The notes under the pieces: generated by a model
Databases searched by the model: none
The model's input: only the letters and a program-made list of their open reading frames with translations
Told to the model about the DNA's origin: nothing
Assembly (NCBI GenBank): GCA_947632045.1
Contig: CANRNQ010000018.1
Coordinates: forward strand, 1-48,320
DNA length: 48,320 nucleotides
Reading direction: 5' to 3'
Source: an uncultured Clostridia bacterium
Lineage (GTDB): Bacteria > Bacillota > Clostridia > Oscillospirales > Acutalibacteraceae
Shown here: piece by piece, positions 35,030-42,428 of the stretch
Layout of the letters: each line of letters begins with the position of its first letter
Numbering within the stretch: position 1 is the first letter of the stretch
Program-made: the position numbers and the translations under genes

Positions 35030-35040
35030 AGTTGCCTCCA

Positions 35041-35078
35041 AAAAAAACAGGGTATACATAATGTGCATATGTATACCC
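35041..35078 (-). terminator. Riboswitch-controlled terminator before thiC
   Basis: On the minus strand GGGTATACATA (35078-35068) is an exact complement of TATGTATACCC (35060-35050) around a seven-base loop, followed by TG and eight T. GGAGG of thiC follows the T-tract at once. It is the off-state terminator of the TPP riboswitch. Confidence 0.85.
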
Positions 35079-35091
35079 GAATATTAAATAT

Positions 35092-35168
35092 AATCCCTAC
35101 GTTGGCATTATCCAAATCAGGTATAAGGGTCGAAGTCGAACTTCCTCTCAGCCAAAAGCTCCCCTGAA
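35092..35168 (-). ncRNA. TPP riboswitch aptamer (THI element)
   Basis: On the minus strand the conserved blocks occur in order: CAGGGGAGC, GGCTGAGAGG, ACCCTTATACCTGATTTGG, ATAATGCCAACGTAGGGA. These are the P1, J3/2 and P4-P5 signatures of the thiamine pyrophosphate aptamer. It lies about 60 bases upstream of thiC with a terminator between, so TPP binding should stop transcription of thiC-HAD-thiD. Confidence 0.95.
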
Positions 35169-35203
35169 ATATTATGAAACTTAATACTTGTTAAGCTACT
35201 ATT

Positions 35204-35232
35204 ACTCTATCATTTAACACAGTCTTTGTCAA
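35204..35232 (-). promoter_or_regulatory. Promoter of the thi operon
   Basis: On the minus strand TTGACA (35232-35227), a 17-base spacer and TAGAGT (35209-35204). It begins about 36 bases before the TPP aptamer. Confidence 0.6.
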
Positions 35233-35245
35233 TAATTTGAGCGTT

Positions 35246-35280
35246 AAAAATGCGCGGATATGCACAAGCAAAATCCGCGC
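35246..35280 (-). terminator. Terminator of the L,D-transpeptidase gene
   Basis: On the minus strand GCGCGGAT (35280-35273) pairs with ATCCGCGC (35259-35252), followed by ATTTTT. It separates the L,D-transpeptidase from the thi promoter. Confidence 0.75.
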
Positions 35281-35300
35281 GCAGACTTTTATTGCTTATA

Positions 35301-36446
35301 TCAGTAGCCGGACGACGCGTCGCCGCTCGAATTGTCATAAGATTCCGATGAATAGCTTTCGGAATATTCCGAGCTGTAATTGTATGCTTCGTCGCCGTAT
35401 GTGTCCCCATAGTCCTGTGAATCCGTGTCCTCTGAGGAGGATTCGTCAGAATAATTGGAGCTTGAATCGCCTTGATTCCCGTAAACGTCTTCGTATGTGA
35501 CAGTATTGGAGTCTGCGTCAAGAGAGTAGTCGTTAGTGTTTGAATATGACGCGTCTACCGAAGGGGTTATAACTACAGGGGTGCCGATCGTTATATTTTC
35601 ATAAATCTTTTTTATTGCGTCAAGCGGAGTGTTGATGCATCCGTTTGAGCCGTCGTATGTATATATATCTCCGCCGTAACCGTTTTCACGCCACGGCGAG
35701 TCGTGAATACCTATATCGTTTGTCAAATTTATCCCAATCCAGTAATCTGTCGTGACGTCCCAGGTCGGGCCGACAAGGTGAGCGGGTGAGGCGAGGGTTC
35801 TGACTTCAAAATAGCCGGTCGGCGTATCGCAGGCTCCGGCAGTTCCGGTGACTATTGGGGTTTCGACGAGGAGGTCGTTGCTCTTATAAAACCACATGGT
35901 CTGTTCGTTAATATCAATATGAATATATGTGTCGCCAACGTCATAGCCGTCTATCGTCGTTCCTTCAACGCATACGGCGCTTTTGTCTGCGGGGTCGCCA
36001 TATACGGTTACCTTTCCCGGCTGAGAGTTAAACGGTATTACCCTGAAATAATAGGTCTTATCGGGTATAAGCTTGTCCGTCTCAAACGCAAGAGCGTTAG
36101 TCGAGCTTAAAAGATCGTAATCGGCTCCGTCCGCCGACAGATAGATTTCGTATCCGGTCGCGTCCTTGGATTTTGACCATAAAAGATTAAATTTACCGGC
36201 TGCGGAGCGAATTTCCAATTCTGTTTTTGATGGTTTAGCAGCCGGCTTTGTAGCTTCAACGGCAGATGAGCTTTCTGCCTTTGATACCATTACTACTCCG
36301 CTTTCTTCGTTTGTACTGCAACAGCCGTAAATTATCATCAACGATATTAAGCATAAAATTAACATTAAAAGCTTTGCGGTCAACGCAAAAATTTTATTTC
36401 CCTCTATATGCTTAAAGGATTTATAAGCTATATTTTTAGAATACAT
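35301..36446 (-). CDS. Secreted L,D-transpeptidase with fibronectin III domain
   Basis: Predicted to form 3-3 peptidoglycan cross-links or attach proteins outside the membrane. The 381 residues open with a basic N terminus and a membrane segment (AKLLMLILCLISLMIIYGC), which could also be a lipoprotein-like signal. Residues ~75-160 form a fibronectin type III-like domain (WSKSKDATGYEIYLSADG, then TYYFRVIPF). Residues ~175-295 are a YkuD catalytic domain with GIHDSPW and the nucleophile Cys in DGSNGCINTP. The last ~85 residues are a low-complexity Ser/Tyr/Asp/Glu tail. It is transcribed alone, between its own terminator and that of gpsA. Confidence 0.9.
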   Translation of the reverse strand: MYSKNIAYKSFKHIEGNKIFALTAKLLMLILCLISLMIIYGCCSTNEESGVVMVSKAESSSAVEATKPAAKPSKTELEIRSAAGKFNLLWSKSKDATGYEIYLSADGADYDLLSSTNALAFETDKLIPDKTYYFRVIPFNSQPGKVTVYGDPADKSAVCVEGTTIDGYDVGDTYIHIDINEQTMWFYKSNDLLVETPIVTGTAGACDTPTGYFEVRTLASPAHLVGPTWDVTTDYWIGINLTNDIGIHDSPWRENGYGGDIYTYDGSNGCINTPLDAIKKIYENITIGTPVVITPSVDASYSNTNDYSLDADSNTVTYEDVYGNQGDSSSNYSDESSSEDTDSQDYGDTYGDEAYNYSSEYSESYSSESYDNSSGDASSGY

Positions 36447-36707
36447 TGCATTTCACCAGATTGTTACAATAAACTTCCTTTTTCACTGTGTCATATAATT
36501 TTGTTACATATATCTTATTTATTATATCACACCGGGAAATAAAAACAAAGGAAAAAGTTTATATCTGTCAAAAATGTAATTTTTTTTGCCATTTTCTGTA
36601 CGAATTTTATTTTTATGGCAACAAAAATAGCAAGCAATGAAATTTATCTGCTATTTATCGCAGGACTTTTGTTTGAAAAATGAAGAGAGAAGAAGCGGCA
36701 GACGAAA
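36447..36707. other. Non-coding leader of the L,D-transpeptidase gene
   Basis: A+T-rich DNA with no supported gene. A TATAAT on the minus strand (36526-36521) may be the -10 of the L,D-transpeptidase promoter, but its -35 is weak. TGTAACA occurs twice on the minus strand in the leader. Confidence 0.4.
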
Positions 36708-36734
36708 AAAGACCGCTTTAAGCGCGCGGCCTTT
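36708..36734 (-). terminator. Terminator of gpsA
   Basis: On the minus strand AAAGGCCGC (36734-36726) pairs with GCGGTCTTT (36716-36708), followed by TTTC. Confidence 0.75.
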
Positions 36735-36768
36735 TTCGTAATTTATATCCGAAGTTATATTGAAAAAA

Positions 36769-37734
36769 TTATTCAAATTCACTCTTTATGCTGCGCATGA
36801 ATAATCCCGCCAAAATATCCTTAGGCTCCGACTTGCCGCCGAGCACATCGCTGACAGCCTTTGCTATCGGAAGGTCAACTCCGTATCTCTCGCCAAGCTT
36901 CAGCAGAGCCGCCGTAGTGTATACGCCCTCGGCGAGCTTTTCAAATTTTTCGCCCTTCACAAGCATCTCCCCGTACATTCTGTTGTGGCTCCATTTTGAG
37001 AATAGGGTAGCCTCATAATCTCCGAGGTGACAAAGGCCGTACGCCGACATCTCGTTGCCGCCCAGCGCTCCGATCAGCCTGGATATTTCCCTTGTGCCTC
37101 TCGCCATCAACGCGCCCTTGAGCGAGGTGTAGCCGAGTCCGTCGAGCATTCCGGCGGCGAGTCCAACGACGTTTTTTGCTGCCGCGCCGACCTCGGTGCC
37201 GACGAGGTCATTTCCGAGATAGAAGCGGATAAGCTCACTGTTAAAGCTCTTTACGAGAAATTCCTTTACGGATTGATTTTTGCTGTCTATCACCATACAG
37301 TTTGGTATGCCCCTTACGTAATCCTGAGGGTGGCCGGGGCCGACCCAAACGGCGACAGGAGTCTTGTCGGTATCAACAAACTCGCTGAAAACCTCGCTCA
37401 GGCGTTTTCCCGTTGTCTGTTCAATGCCCTTCATACATAGGACAAAGGTCTTGCCGTCTATGGGATATTTGATTATTCTCTGCAAAAAGCTCCTTAAATT
37501 TTGCGAGCTTATCGAGATGACTATTATCTCTCCGTGCTTCAAAGCGGCTTCGAGATCGTCCGTTACCGTCATATTCGCGGAGTATTCAAGATATTCGTTT
37601 TTGTGCTCCCGCTTTAGCTGCTGATAATCCGCAGCGTCGGTAAGCCCCCAGGAATACACCTTATGTCCGAGCTTGTCAAGATACCACGCAATGCAGGAGC
37701 CCCAGCGGCCGCAGCCCAAAACAGATATGTTCAT
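36769..37734 (-). CDS. gpsA: Glycerol-3-phosphate dehydrogenase (NAD(P)+), divergent
   Basis: Predicted to reduce dihydroxyacetone phosphate to glycerol 3-phosphate for phospholipids. The 321 residues show the N-terminal dinucleotide motif ISVLGCGRWGSCIAWYL and the catalytic Lys in GAAAKNVVGLAAGMLDGLG. Two usually strict motifs differ: GPGHPQDYVRG replaces the common GPSFAxE, and GDYEATLFSKWSHNRMYG replaces GDLxxTCxSxxSRNxxxG (His for Arg). The ATG at 37734 is eight bases after GGAAGG. It lies 60 bases after the split TauE genes. It could be a G3P dehydrogenase with altered cofactor use or a related dehydrogenase. Confidence 0.82.
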   Translation of the reverse strand: MNISVLGCGRWGSCIAWYLDKLGHKVYSWGLTDAADYQQLKREHKNEYLEYSANMTVTDDLEAALKHGEIIVISISSQNLRSFLQRIIKYPIDGKTFVLCMKGIEQTTGKRLSEVFSEFVDTDKTPVAVWVGPGHPQDYVRGIPNCMVIDSKNQSVKEFLVKSFNSELIRFYLGNDLVGTEVGAAAKNVVGLAAGMLDGLGYTSLKGALMARGTREISRLIGALGGNEMSAYGLCHLGDYEATLFSKWSHNRMYGEMLVKGEKFEKLAEGVYTTAALLKLGERYGVDLPIAKAVSDVLGGKSEPKDILAGLFMRSIKSEFE

Positions 37735-37794
37735 GTATAACACCTTCCTGATATCGTTTTACAAGTAAATTATAACATGAACTGCCGTTGAATA

Positions 37795-38187
37795 CTATAT
37801 AAATTTTTGTCCGGAGTCTTTTTTTGGTAATTTTTTATCCTTTGACGAAAAAAGCTGTCTTATACCCATTATCAGAAGCAATATGCCAAAGCCCTTTGAA
37901 AGAAGAGCGTCGTCTGTCACGGTTGCAAGATACGCTCCTAAATACGAGCTGAGCGTGCCGAAGAGGGCAAAGGGGATAGCTATTTTCCACTCTATCATGC
38001 CCTTTATATGATAGATAATAACGGATAAGAGAGCTATTGGAATAAAAATAAGCACGTTTATTCCTTGAGCGAGTATTTGCGACGTGCTTGTGAACAGTGA
38101 GAAATAAATTATCATTATTCCGCCGCCGCCCATGCCCATAGCGCTGAATATGCCGGCGACAAGCGCGGCGACCGCTTCGGCGCTCAT
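37795..38187 (-). CDS. TauE/SafE-type membrane transporter, second half-size subunit
   Basis: A 130-residue membrane protein with about four hydrophobic segments. The start AVAALVAGIFSAMGMGGGGI is the glycine-rich first-repeat motif of the TauE/SafE (sulfite exporter, DUF81) family. Full-length members have two such repeats in ~250 residues; this protein is one half. The ATG overlaps the stop of the other half as ATGA, so the two halves are translated together and probably assemble as a heterodimer. The substrate is unknown (organosulfur compounds in characterised relatives). The frame extends further upstream inside the partner gene but without a ribosome site. Confidence 0.82.
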   Translation of the reverse strand: MSAEAVAALVAGIFSAMGMGGGGIMIIYFSLFTSTSQILAQGINVLIFIPIALLSVIIYHIKGMIEWKIAIPFALFGTLSSYLGAYLATVTDDALLSKGFGILLLIMGIRQLFSSKDKKLPKKDSGQKFI

Positions 38188-38546
38188 CGGAATATCAGCC
38201 TTACGGCTGCCCAGAGCATAAATAAAGAGAAAATTCTTTTTATCGTGTTGCTGCTGAGCTTTCTCAGCAATATGGTTCCAAGCACCGCGCCGATAAGTCC
38301 CCATGCTATATAGGGAGTTGCGTCCGAAATCGAAACAGCTCCGCTTGAAATATAGCTCAGCGCGCTCGATATGCACATCGGAAGAATTACCGCTACGCAG
38401 GTTGCGTGAGCCTTTTTGGGCTCGATGGATTTTGAAAGAAAGGGTATAGCTATCATTCCGCCGCCCGCTCCGAGCAGGCCGTTAAAAAGTCCGGTAATAA
38501 GGCCGCCGAGCGCCGGACGGCTTACTTTTTTATCATGCCTTTTCAT
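38184..38546 (-). CDS. TauE/SafE-type membrane transporter, first half-size subunit
   Basis: A 120-residue membrane protein with about four hydrophobic segments. It starts with MKRHDKKVSRP, followed by ALGGLITGLFNGLLGAGGGM, the TauE/SafE repeat motif, with a later GLIGAVLGTILLRKL segment. It has the same fold as the downstream partner and is coupled to it by an ATGA overlap. It was probably once a single two-repeat gene, or the separate halves are the ancestral state; both are found in Clostridia. Confidence 0.82.
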   Translation of the reverse strand: MKRHDKKVSRPALGGLITGLFNGLLGAGGGMIAIPFLSKSIEPKKAHATCVAVILPMCISSALSYISSGAVSISDATPYIAWGLIGAVLGTILLRKLSSNTIKRIFSLFMLWAAVRLIFR

Positions 38547-38589
38547 AATATCACCGTTAATATTGTTGCATGATATTTTAAATTAATAC

Positions 38590-38620
38590 AAAATAAGAGC
38601 TATTGCAAAAAAACAATAGC
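38590..38620 (-). terminator. Terminator of 6S RNA
   Basis: On the minus strand GCTATTG (38620-38614) pairs with CAATAGC (38605-38599), followed by TCTTATTTT. It lies 14 bases past the closing stem of the 6S RNA. Confidence 0.75.
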
Positions 38621-38633
38621 CCTTAAAAGAAAA

Positions 38634-38816
38634 CCCGCCTGACCGCATTGTGTAAATTATAACCTGCCTACCAAAAGACAGGTGGGCGTCGCCCCTTGAG
38701 TTCACGCTCCCTTCGTCCGCAAAGCGGGAGGTCTGCAATCCGTCAAGGGAGTAAGACTCCCGAATAATAAGTTGTAGGGTTATATGAACACAATTCGCGC
38801 ATCAGGCAGGCATTAA
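38634..38816 (-). ncRNA. ssrS: 6S RNA
   Basis: On the minus strand the two ends pair into a long closing stem: GCCTGA with TCAGGC, ATTGTGT with ACACAAT, and TATAACC with GGTTATA. This encloses a large open region that begins CTACAACTTATTATTCGGGA, characteristic of clostridial 6S RNA, then an internal hairpin (CTCCCTT with AAGGGAG, tip CCGCTTTGCGG). The length of about 180 bases is normal. 6S RNA binds the sigma-A RNA polymerase at the open bubble and damps transcription in stationary phase. It starts just past the DUF1292 gene on the same strand. Confidence 0.82.
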
Positions 38817-38822
38817 GCAAAA

Positions 38823-39134
38823 TTACAGCTCGTCGCCCTCGGGGATCTCGTCCTCGTACATATTTTCAAAATGATCCTCAAAAATTTCCGCAAGACTTTG
38901 GCTCAGCTCCTCATCCTCAACCTCGACCAAGAGCTCCTCTCCGTCCTCGTCGACGGTTTCAAATATATAATATACGCCGTCGGATTCGAGCTCCTCCTCT
39001 GGGGATTCAAAAATGGGGTAGAGCGCGTAATAGCTTTTGTCGTCCTGTTCGATTATGTCGAGAATTTCAAACTGCTGTTCCTTGCCGTCCTCATCAATAA
39101 GAGTGATAAGATCCGCCTCAAATTCTTTATCCAT
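38823..39134 (-). CDS. DUF1292 family protein
   Basis: A very acidic 103-residue protein: FEADLITLIDEDGKEQQFEI, then DDKSYYALYPI, YYIFETVDEDGEELLVEVED and an acidic tail. This is the DUF1292 pattern, usually found near alaS/yrrK genes in Firmicutes; its function is unknown. Here it is the only protein gene before the 6S RNA on this strand, with its own promoter. Confidence 0.85.
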   Translation of the reverse strand: MDKEFEADLITLIDEDGKEQQFEILDIIEQDDKSYYALYPIFESPEEELESDGVYYIFETVDEDGEELLVEVEDEELSQSLAEIFEDHFENMYEDEIPEGDEL

Positions 39135-39167
39135 TTAATATCATTCCCTTTCGCATTTCATATATGT

Positions 39168-39196
39168 ATTTTAACCTTATTATTAAATTAAGTCAA
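39168..39196 (-). promoter_or_regulatory. Promoter of DUF1292 (and possibly 6S RNA)
   Basis: On the minus strand TTGACT (39196-39191), a 17-base spacer and TAAAAT (39173-39168), about 34 bases before the DUF1292 start. Confidence 0.6.
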
Positions 39197-39261
39197 GAGA
39201 AAATGCAAAATTGGATTAATAAAAAAATTATGAAAAAAATAAAAAAAGTTTAAAAAAAGTA

Positions 39262-39289
39262 TTGACATTACCAAAATATGATGTATAAT
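39262..39289 (+). promoter_or_regulatory. Strong promoter of an orphan transcription unit
   Basis: TTGACA (39262-39267), a 16-base spacer and a perfect TATAAT (39284-39289). It precedes a 22-codon frame, not a recognised gene. Confidence 0.7.
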
Positions 39290-39321
39290 GTAATTGAACA
39301 AAAGGAAAGGAGCTGAGTCCG

Positions 39322-39390
39322 ATGGGCGAACTGGCACCGGAAAATTTAGAGAGCCTGGTCTTTGCGGCGGGCTCTTGCTCAAAAGGCTGA
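39322..39390 (+). CDS. Possible 22-residue peptide
   Basis: An ATG nine bases after AAAGGAG opens a 22-codon frame with the product MGELAPENLESLVFAAGSCS plus two residues. It follows a strong promoter by about 33 bases. No relative is recognised. It could be a small peptide, a leader, or the remains of a longer gene whose later part decayed; the ~470 bases after it hold no continuous frame. Confidence 0.35.
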   Translation: MGELAPENLESLVFAAGSCSKG

Positions 39391-39863
39391 TCCGAGAATA
39401 TTATATTATTGGAAATACGGCGATATACAAAATCAGCTCAAAAATCTTTAATTTGCAGCTGCTTGTTTGATATCCGAAATTTCAGCAGTTCCCGAAATGG
39501 GTTTGGAATATTTAAGATTAGTCCGAGTGAAATTACAATTGAATATTATTTTAATTATTAGTCTATCGTGTGTTCGGAAAAACTGAAGATACGGTATAAA
39601 ATCTCAAAACAGCAAAAGCTTAAAATTGACTCTCTCTCAAGCGGCGAGAAGTCGATGATATACAGATAAACGGTCTGTATTATAAGTTAAGCATTAAAGA
39701 CGCATTAAAGCGTGCTGACGGTTGCGCGTAATGTCATTCGCAACCAAATGTAATTTTGTTGTGTAGAGTTATTACATAAACTATCTGGTTTTATATATTA
39801 TCTTTTATGGATTAAAATACATGAGAGTGAGTCCGATGATTTAGATTAATTAATTGAAGCAAC
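39391..39863 (+). other. Untranslated stretch between orphan promoter and terminator
   Basis: A+T-rich DNA with stops in all frames and no known RNA motif recognised. Because a good promoter lies before it and a good terminator after it, it may be transcribed as a ~590-base RNA. Confidence 0.4.
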
Positions 39864-39893
39864 GACCGACGGGGTGTTCTCGTCGGTCTTTTT
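39864..39893 (+). terminator. Terminator of the orphan unit
   Basis: GACCGACG (39864-39871) pairs with CGTCGGTC (39881-39888), followed by TTTTT. Confidence 0.8.
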
Positions 39894-39931
39894 GTTGATT
39901 TTTATCTTCTTTTGATTCCCAGCGTATACGG

Positions 39932-39960
39932 TTGATATTTGAGGCAAAAATAGGTATAAT
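39932..39960 (+). promoter_or_regulatory. Promoter of the murD operon
   Basis: TTGATA (39932-39937), a 17-base spacer and TATAAT (39955-39960), 36 bases before the murD start. Confidence 0.7.
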
Positions 39961-39996
39961 GGATAAAGAATCAGATTTGAAAGGTAGTAATACGCT

Positions 39997-41388
39997 ATGA
40001 ATCATAACGCTGTTGATTTTTTAAACACATTGTCCGGCAAGAAAATTGCGCTCTGCGGTATAGGAAAAAGCAATCTGTATCTTATAAAGCTTTTCAAAAA
40101 ATACGGGGCCTCCGTTATCGCCTGCGACAAAAGGGACGAGGAAACCCTCGGAGAAAATGCCGCTCTTGCCCGTGAAGCGGGGGCGGAGCTGTCGCTCGGG
40201 GAAAATTATCTTGAGCTTCACGACATAGACATACTCTTTCGCACGCCCGGAATGAAATTTTATATGGATGAGCTTAACAAATTCAGAAGCGAGGGCGTTG
40301 TCGTCACCTCGGAAATGGAGATGTTTTTCGAGCTTTGCCCCTGCAAGATTATCGCCGTCACCGGCAGCGACGGCAAAACAACCACTACGACTATAATTTC
40401 AGAGCTTTTGAAAAAAGAGGGCTTCAACGTATATCTCGGGGGTAATATAGGCACGCCGCTTCTCCCATTGATAGAGAGCATTACCAAAAACGATATAGCC
40501 GTGGTCGAGCTTTCGAGCTTTCAGCTTATCTCTATGCGCGAAAGTCCTGACATTGCGGTAGTTACAAATTTGGCGCCGAATCACCTTGACATTCACAAGG
40601 ATATGCAGGAATACATAGACTCAAAGAAGAACATCGTTCTTCATCAGAGCGCGTTCGGAAAGACTGTTTTAAATTTGGATAACGATATAGCTAACGGCTT
40701 TGAGTCGGATTGCAGGGGGAGGGTAGAAAAATTTTCAAGAAGAGAAAAGGTCAAAAACGGAGCATACTGCGACGAAAACGGCTGTATTTTCCATTCGGAA
40801 AACGGAAATACTATTCCGGTAATGAATATTTCCGATATAAAAATCCCCGGACTTCATAACGTCGAAAACTACCTCGCCGCCATCTCTGCGGTTTGGGGCA
40901 TGGTCAGTGTCGATAATATAATCGAGGTAGCAAGAGAGTTCGGCGGAGTCGAGCACAGGGCGGAGTTTGTAAGAGAGGTAAACGGAGTAAAGTATTACAA
41001 CGACTCGATAGCCTCAAGCCCGACAAGAACAGCTCTCGGCACACTCTCGCTTTATGATTTTAAAATCATTTTAATTGCCGGCGGATACGACAAGCACATA
41101 CCATATGAGCCGCTCGGGCCGGTGATAAACAACAAGGTAAAGCTTTTGATACTTATGGGAGCGACAGCCCCGAAGATTGAAGAGGCTGTCAGAAATGCCG
41201 AGAACTTCGATTCGAGCGAGATAAAAATTATAAACGTCAAAAATATGGAGGAGGCTGTCGCGACAGCCGCAAAGTACGCCGAAAGCGGCGATATTGTTTC
41301 CATGTCGCCGGCAAGCGCGAGCTTCGATTTGTATAAAAACTTCGACGAGCGAGGCAAACACTTCAAGTCGGTCGTAAATAATCTCTGA
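39997..41388 (+). CDS. murD: UDP-N-acetylmuramoyl-L-alanine--D-glutamate ligase
   Basis: Adds D-glutamate to UDP-MurNAc-L-Ala in the cytoplasm. The 463 residues follow the Mur ligase plan: N-terminal domain (KKIALCGIGKSN), central ATPase domain with P-loop VTGSDGKTTTT, the NIGTPLLP and VVELSSFQL motifs, NLAPNHLDIH, and a C-terminal domain with YNDSIASSPTRT and LIAGGYDKHIPYEPL. The last two favour MurD over MurC, E or F. It has its own promoter and begins a five-gene run. It is outside any large division-cell-wall cluster, which is unusual for murD. Confidence 0.93.
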   Translation: MNHNAVDFLNTLSGKKIALCGIGKSNLYLIKLFKKYGASVIACDKRDEETLGENAALAREAGAELSLGENYLELHDIDILFRTPGMKFYMDELNKFRSEGVVVTSEMEMFFELCPCKIIAVTGSDGKTTTTTIISELLKKEGFNVYLGGNIGTPLLPLIESITKNDIAVVELSSFQLISMRESPDIAVVTNLAPNHLDIHKDMQEYIDSKKNIVLHQSAFGKTVLNLDNDIANGFESDCRGRVEKFSRREKVKNGAYCDENGCIFHSENGNTIPVMNISDIKIPGLHNVENYLAAISAVWGMVSVDNIIEVAREFGGVEHRAEFVREVNGVKYYNDSIASSPTRTALGTLSLYDFKIILIAGGYDKHIPYEPLGPVINNKVKLLILMGATAPKIEEAVRNAENFDSSEIKIINVKNMEEAVATAAKYAESGDIVSMSPASASFDLYKNFDERGKHFKSVVNNL

Positions 41389-41396
41389 GCGAAAGA

Positions 41397-42428
41397 ATGA
41401 TAACTTATATGAAAAACTTACTTTTTAATCTATGCTCCGCAAACAGCGTCAGCGGCGAGGAGCACTCGGCGTGCGAGATAGCGAAAAAAACGCTCGAACC
41501 CTTCGCCTCGATCGAATATGACGCGAGCGGCAGCCTTATAGCCGAGTTTGGAAAAAAGGACGCAAAGTACTCAATAATGCTCGACGCTCACATAGACCAG
41601 ATAGGTCTTATAGTTACCCATATTGATGATAACGGCTTTGTCAAAGCCGCCCCCTGCGGCGGGATAGACAGGCGCGTTTTACAGGGCGACAGATTTTACA
41701 TCTTGGGCAGCAAGGAGATTAAATGTATCTGCTGCTCAACGCCGCCGCATCTCTCGGCGGGGAACGAGGAAAAGGCCGTCGGCGCTGATAATTTATGGTT
41801 CGATACCGGAATTTCCGGCGACAAGCTCAAAAAGAGCGTTTCTCTCGGTGACAGAATAGTTTTTGCCGCAGAACCGCAGGAGCTTAAAAATAACAGAATG
41901 ACCTCAAAGGCGGTGGACAACAGAGCAGGGGTCGCTGCCGTGCTGTACTGCGCCGATCTGCTCAAAAATGCGGAGCTAAACTGCAAGGTCATAGTTTCCC
42001 TCTCGGTTCGAGAGGAGATAAATATGCTCGGCGCAAAAACAGCCGCTTTTGTCCGCTATCCCAATGAAGCGATAGTCGTTGACGTGAGCTTTGCAAAGCA
42101 AAGCGGCGTGCCCGCCGAAAAATCGGGAGAGCTTGACGGCGGCCCCATGATAGGGATCTCGCCGGTGCTCGACAAGGAGATAGCCAATAAGCTTATAGAC
42201 GCGGCGAATGTGAAAAAGCTGAAGCTCCAGCGCGAGGTCATGGGCGGCGCGACGGGAACGAACTCAGACGTTATATCCGCCACACGCGGCGGGATAAGAA
42301 CCGGACTTGTGTCGATACCTATGCGCAGTATGCACACGGGAGTCGAGGTCGTGTCGCTGAACGACGTAGCCGCAGTCGGAGAGCTTTTAGCGGAATATAT
42401 AACGGAAAGGAGCATAACGCTATGCTGA
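41397..42428 (+). CDS. M42 family metallopeptidase (first of two)
   Basis: A 343-residue aminopeptidase of the M42 (glutamyl aminopeptidase/TET) family. The metal ligands can be followed: LDAHIDQIGLIV (His, Asp), KAVDNRAGVAAV (bridging Asp), VREEINMLGAKTA (catalytic Glu-Glu), VVDVSFAKQSG (Asp) and RSMHTGVEVV (last His). An inserted beta domain lies at about residues 70-165. The bridging motif reads DNR instead of the usual DDR seen in its neighbour. The start overlaps nothing; an ATG four codons later is also possible, and neither has a strong ribosome site. It overlaps the next M42 gene by seven bases. Confidence 0.9.
   Translation: MITYMKNLLFNLCSANSVSGEEHSACEIAKKTLEPFASIEYDASGSLIAEFGKKDAKYSIMLDAHIDQIGLIVTHIDDNGFVKAAPCGGIDRRVLQGDRFYILGSKEIKCICCSTPPHLSAGNEEKAVGADNLWFDTGISGDKLKKSVSLGDRIVFAAEPQELKNNRMTSKAVDNRAGVAAVLYCADLLKNAELNCKVIVSLSVREEINMLGAKTAAFVRYPNEAIVVDVSFAKQSGVPAEKSGELDGGPMIGISPVLDKEIANKLIDAANVKKLKLQREVMGGATGTNSDVISATRGGIRTGLVSIPMRSMHTGVEVVSLNDVAAVGELLAEYITERSITLC

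Noticed and set aside
35210..35521. 103-codon frame overlapping the end of the L,D-transpeptidase gene
   Set aside because: Same-strand shifted frame produced by the low-complexity tail; it continues into the terminator and promoter of the next operon.
39313..39838. Direct repeat TGAGTCCGATG at 39313-39323 and 39828-39838
   Set aside because: An 11-base match is expected by chance many times in a window of this size, and no element lies between the copies.
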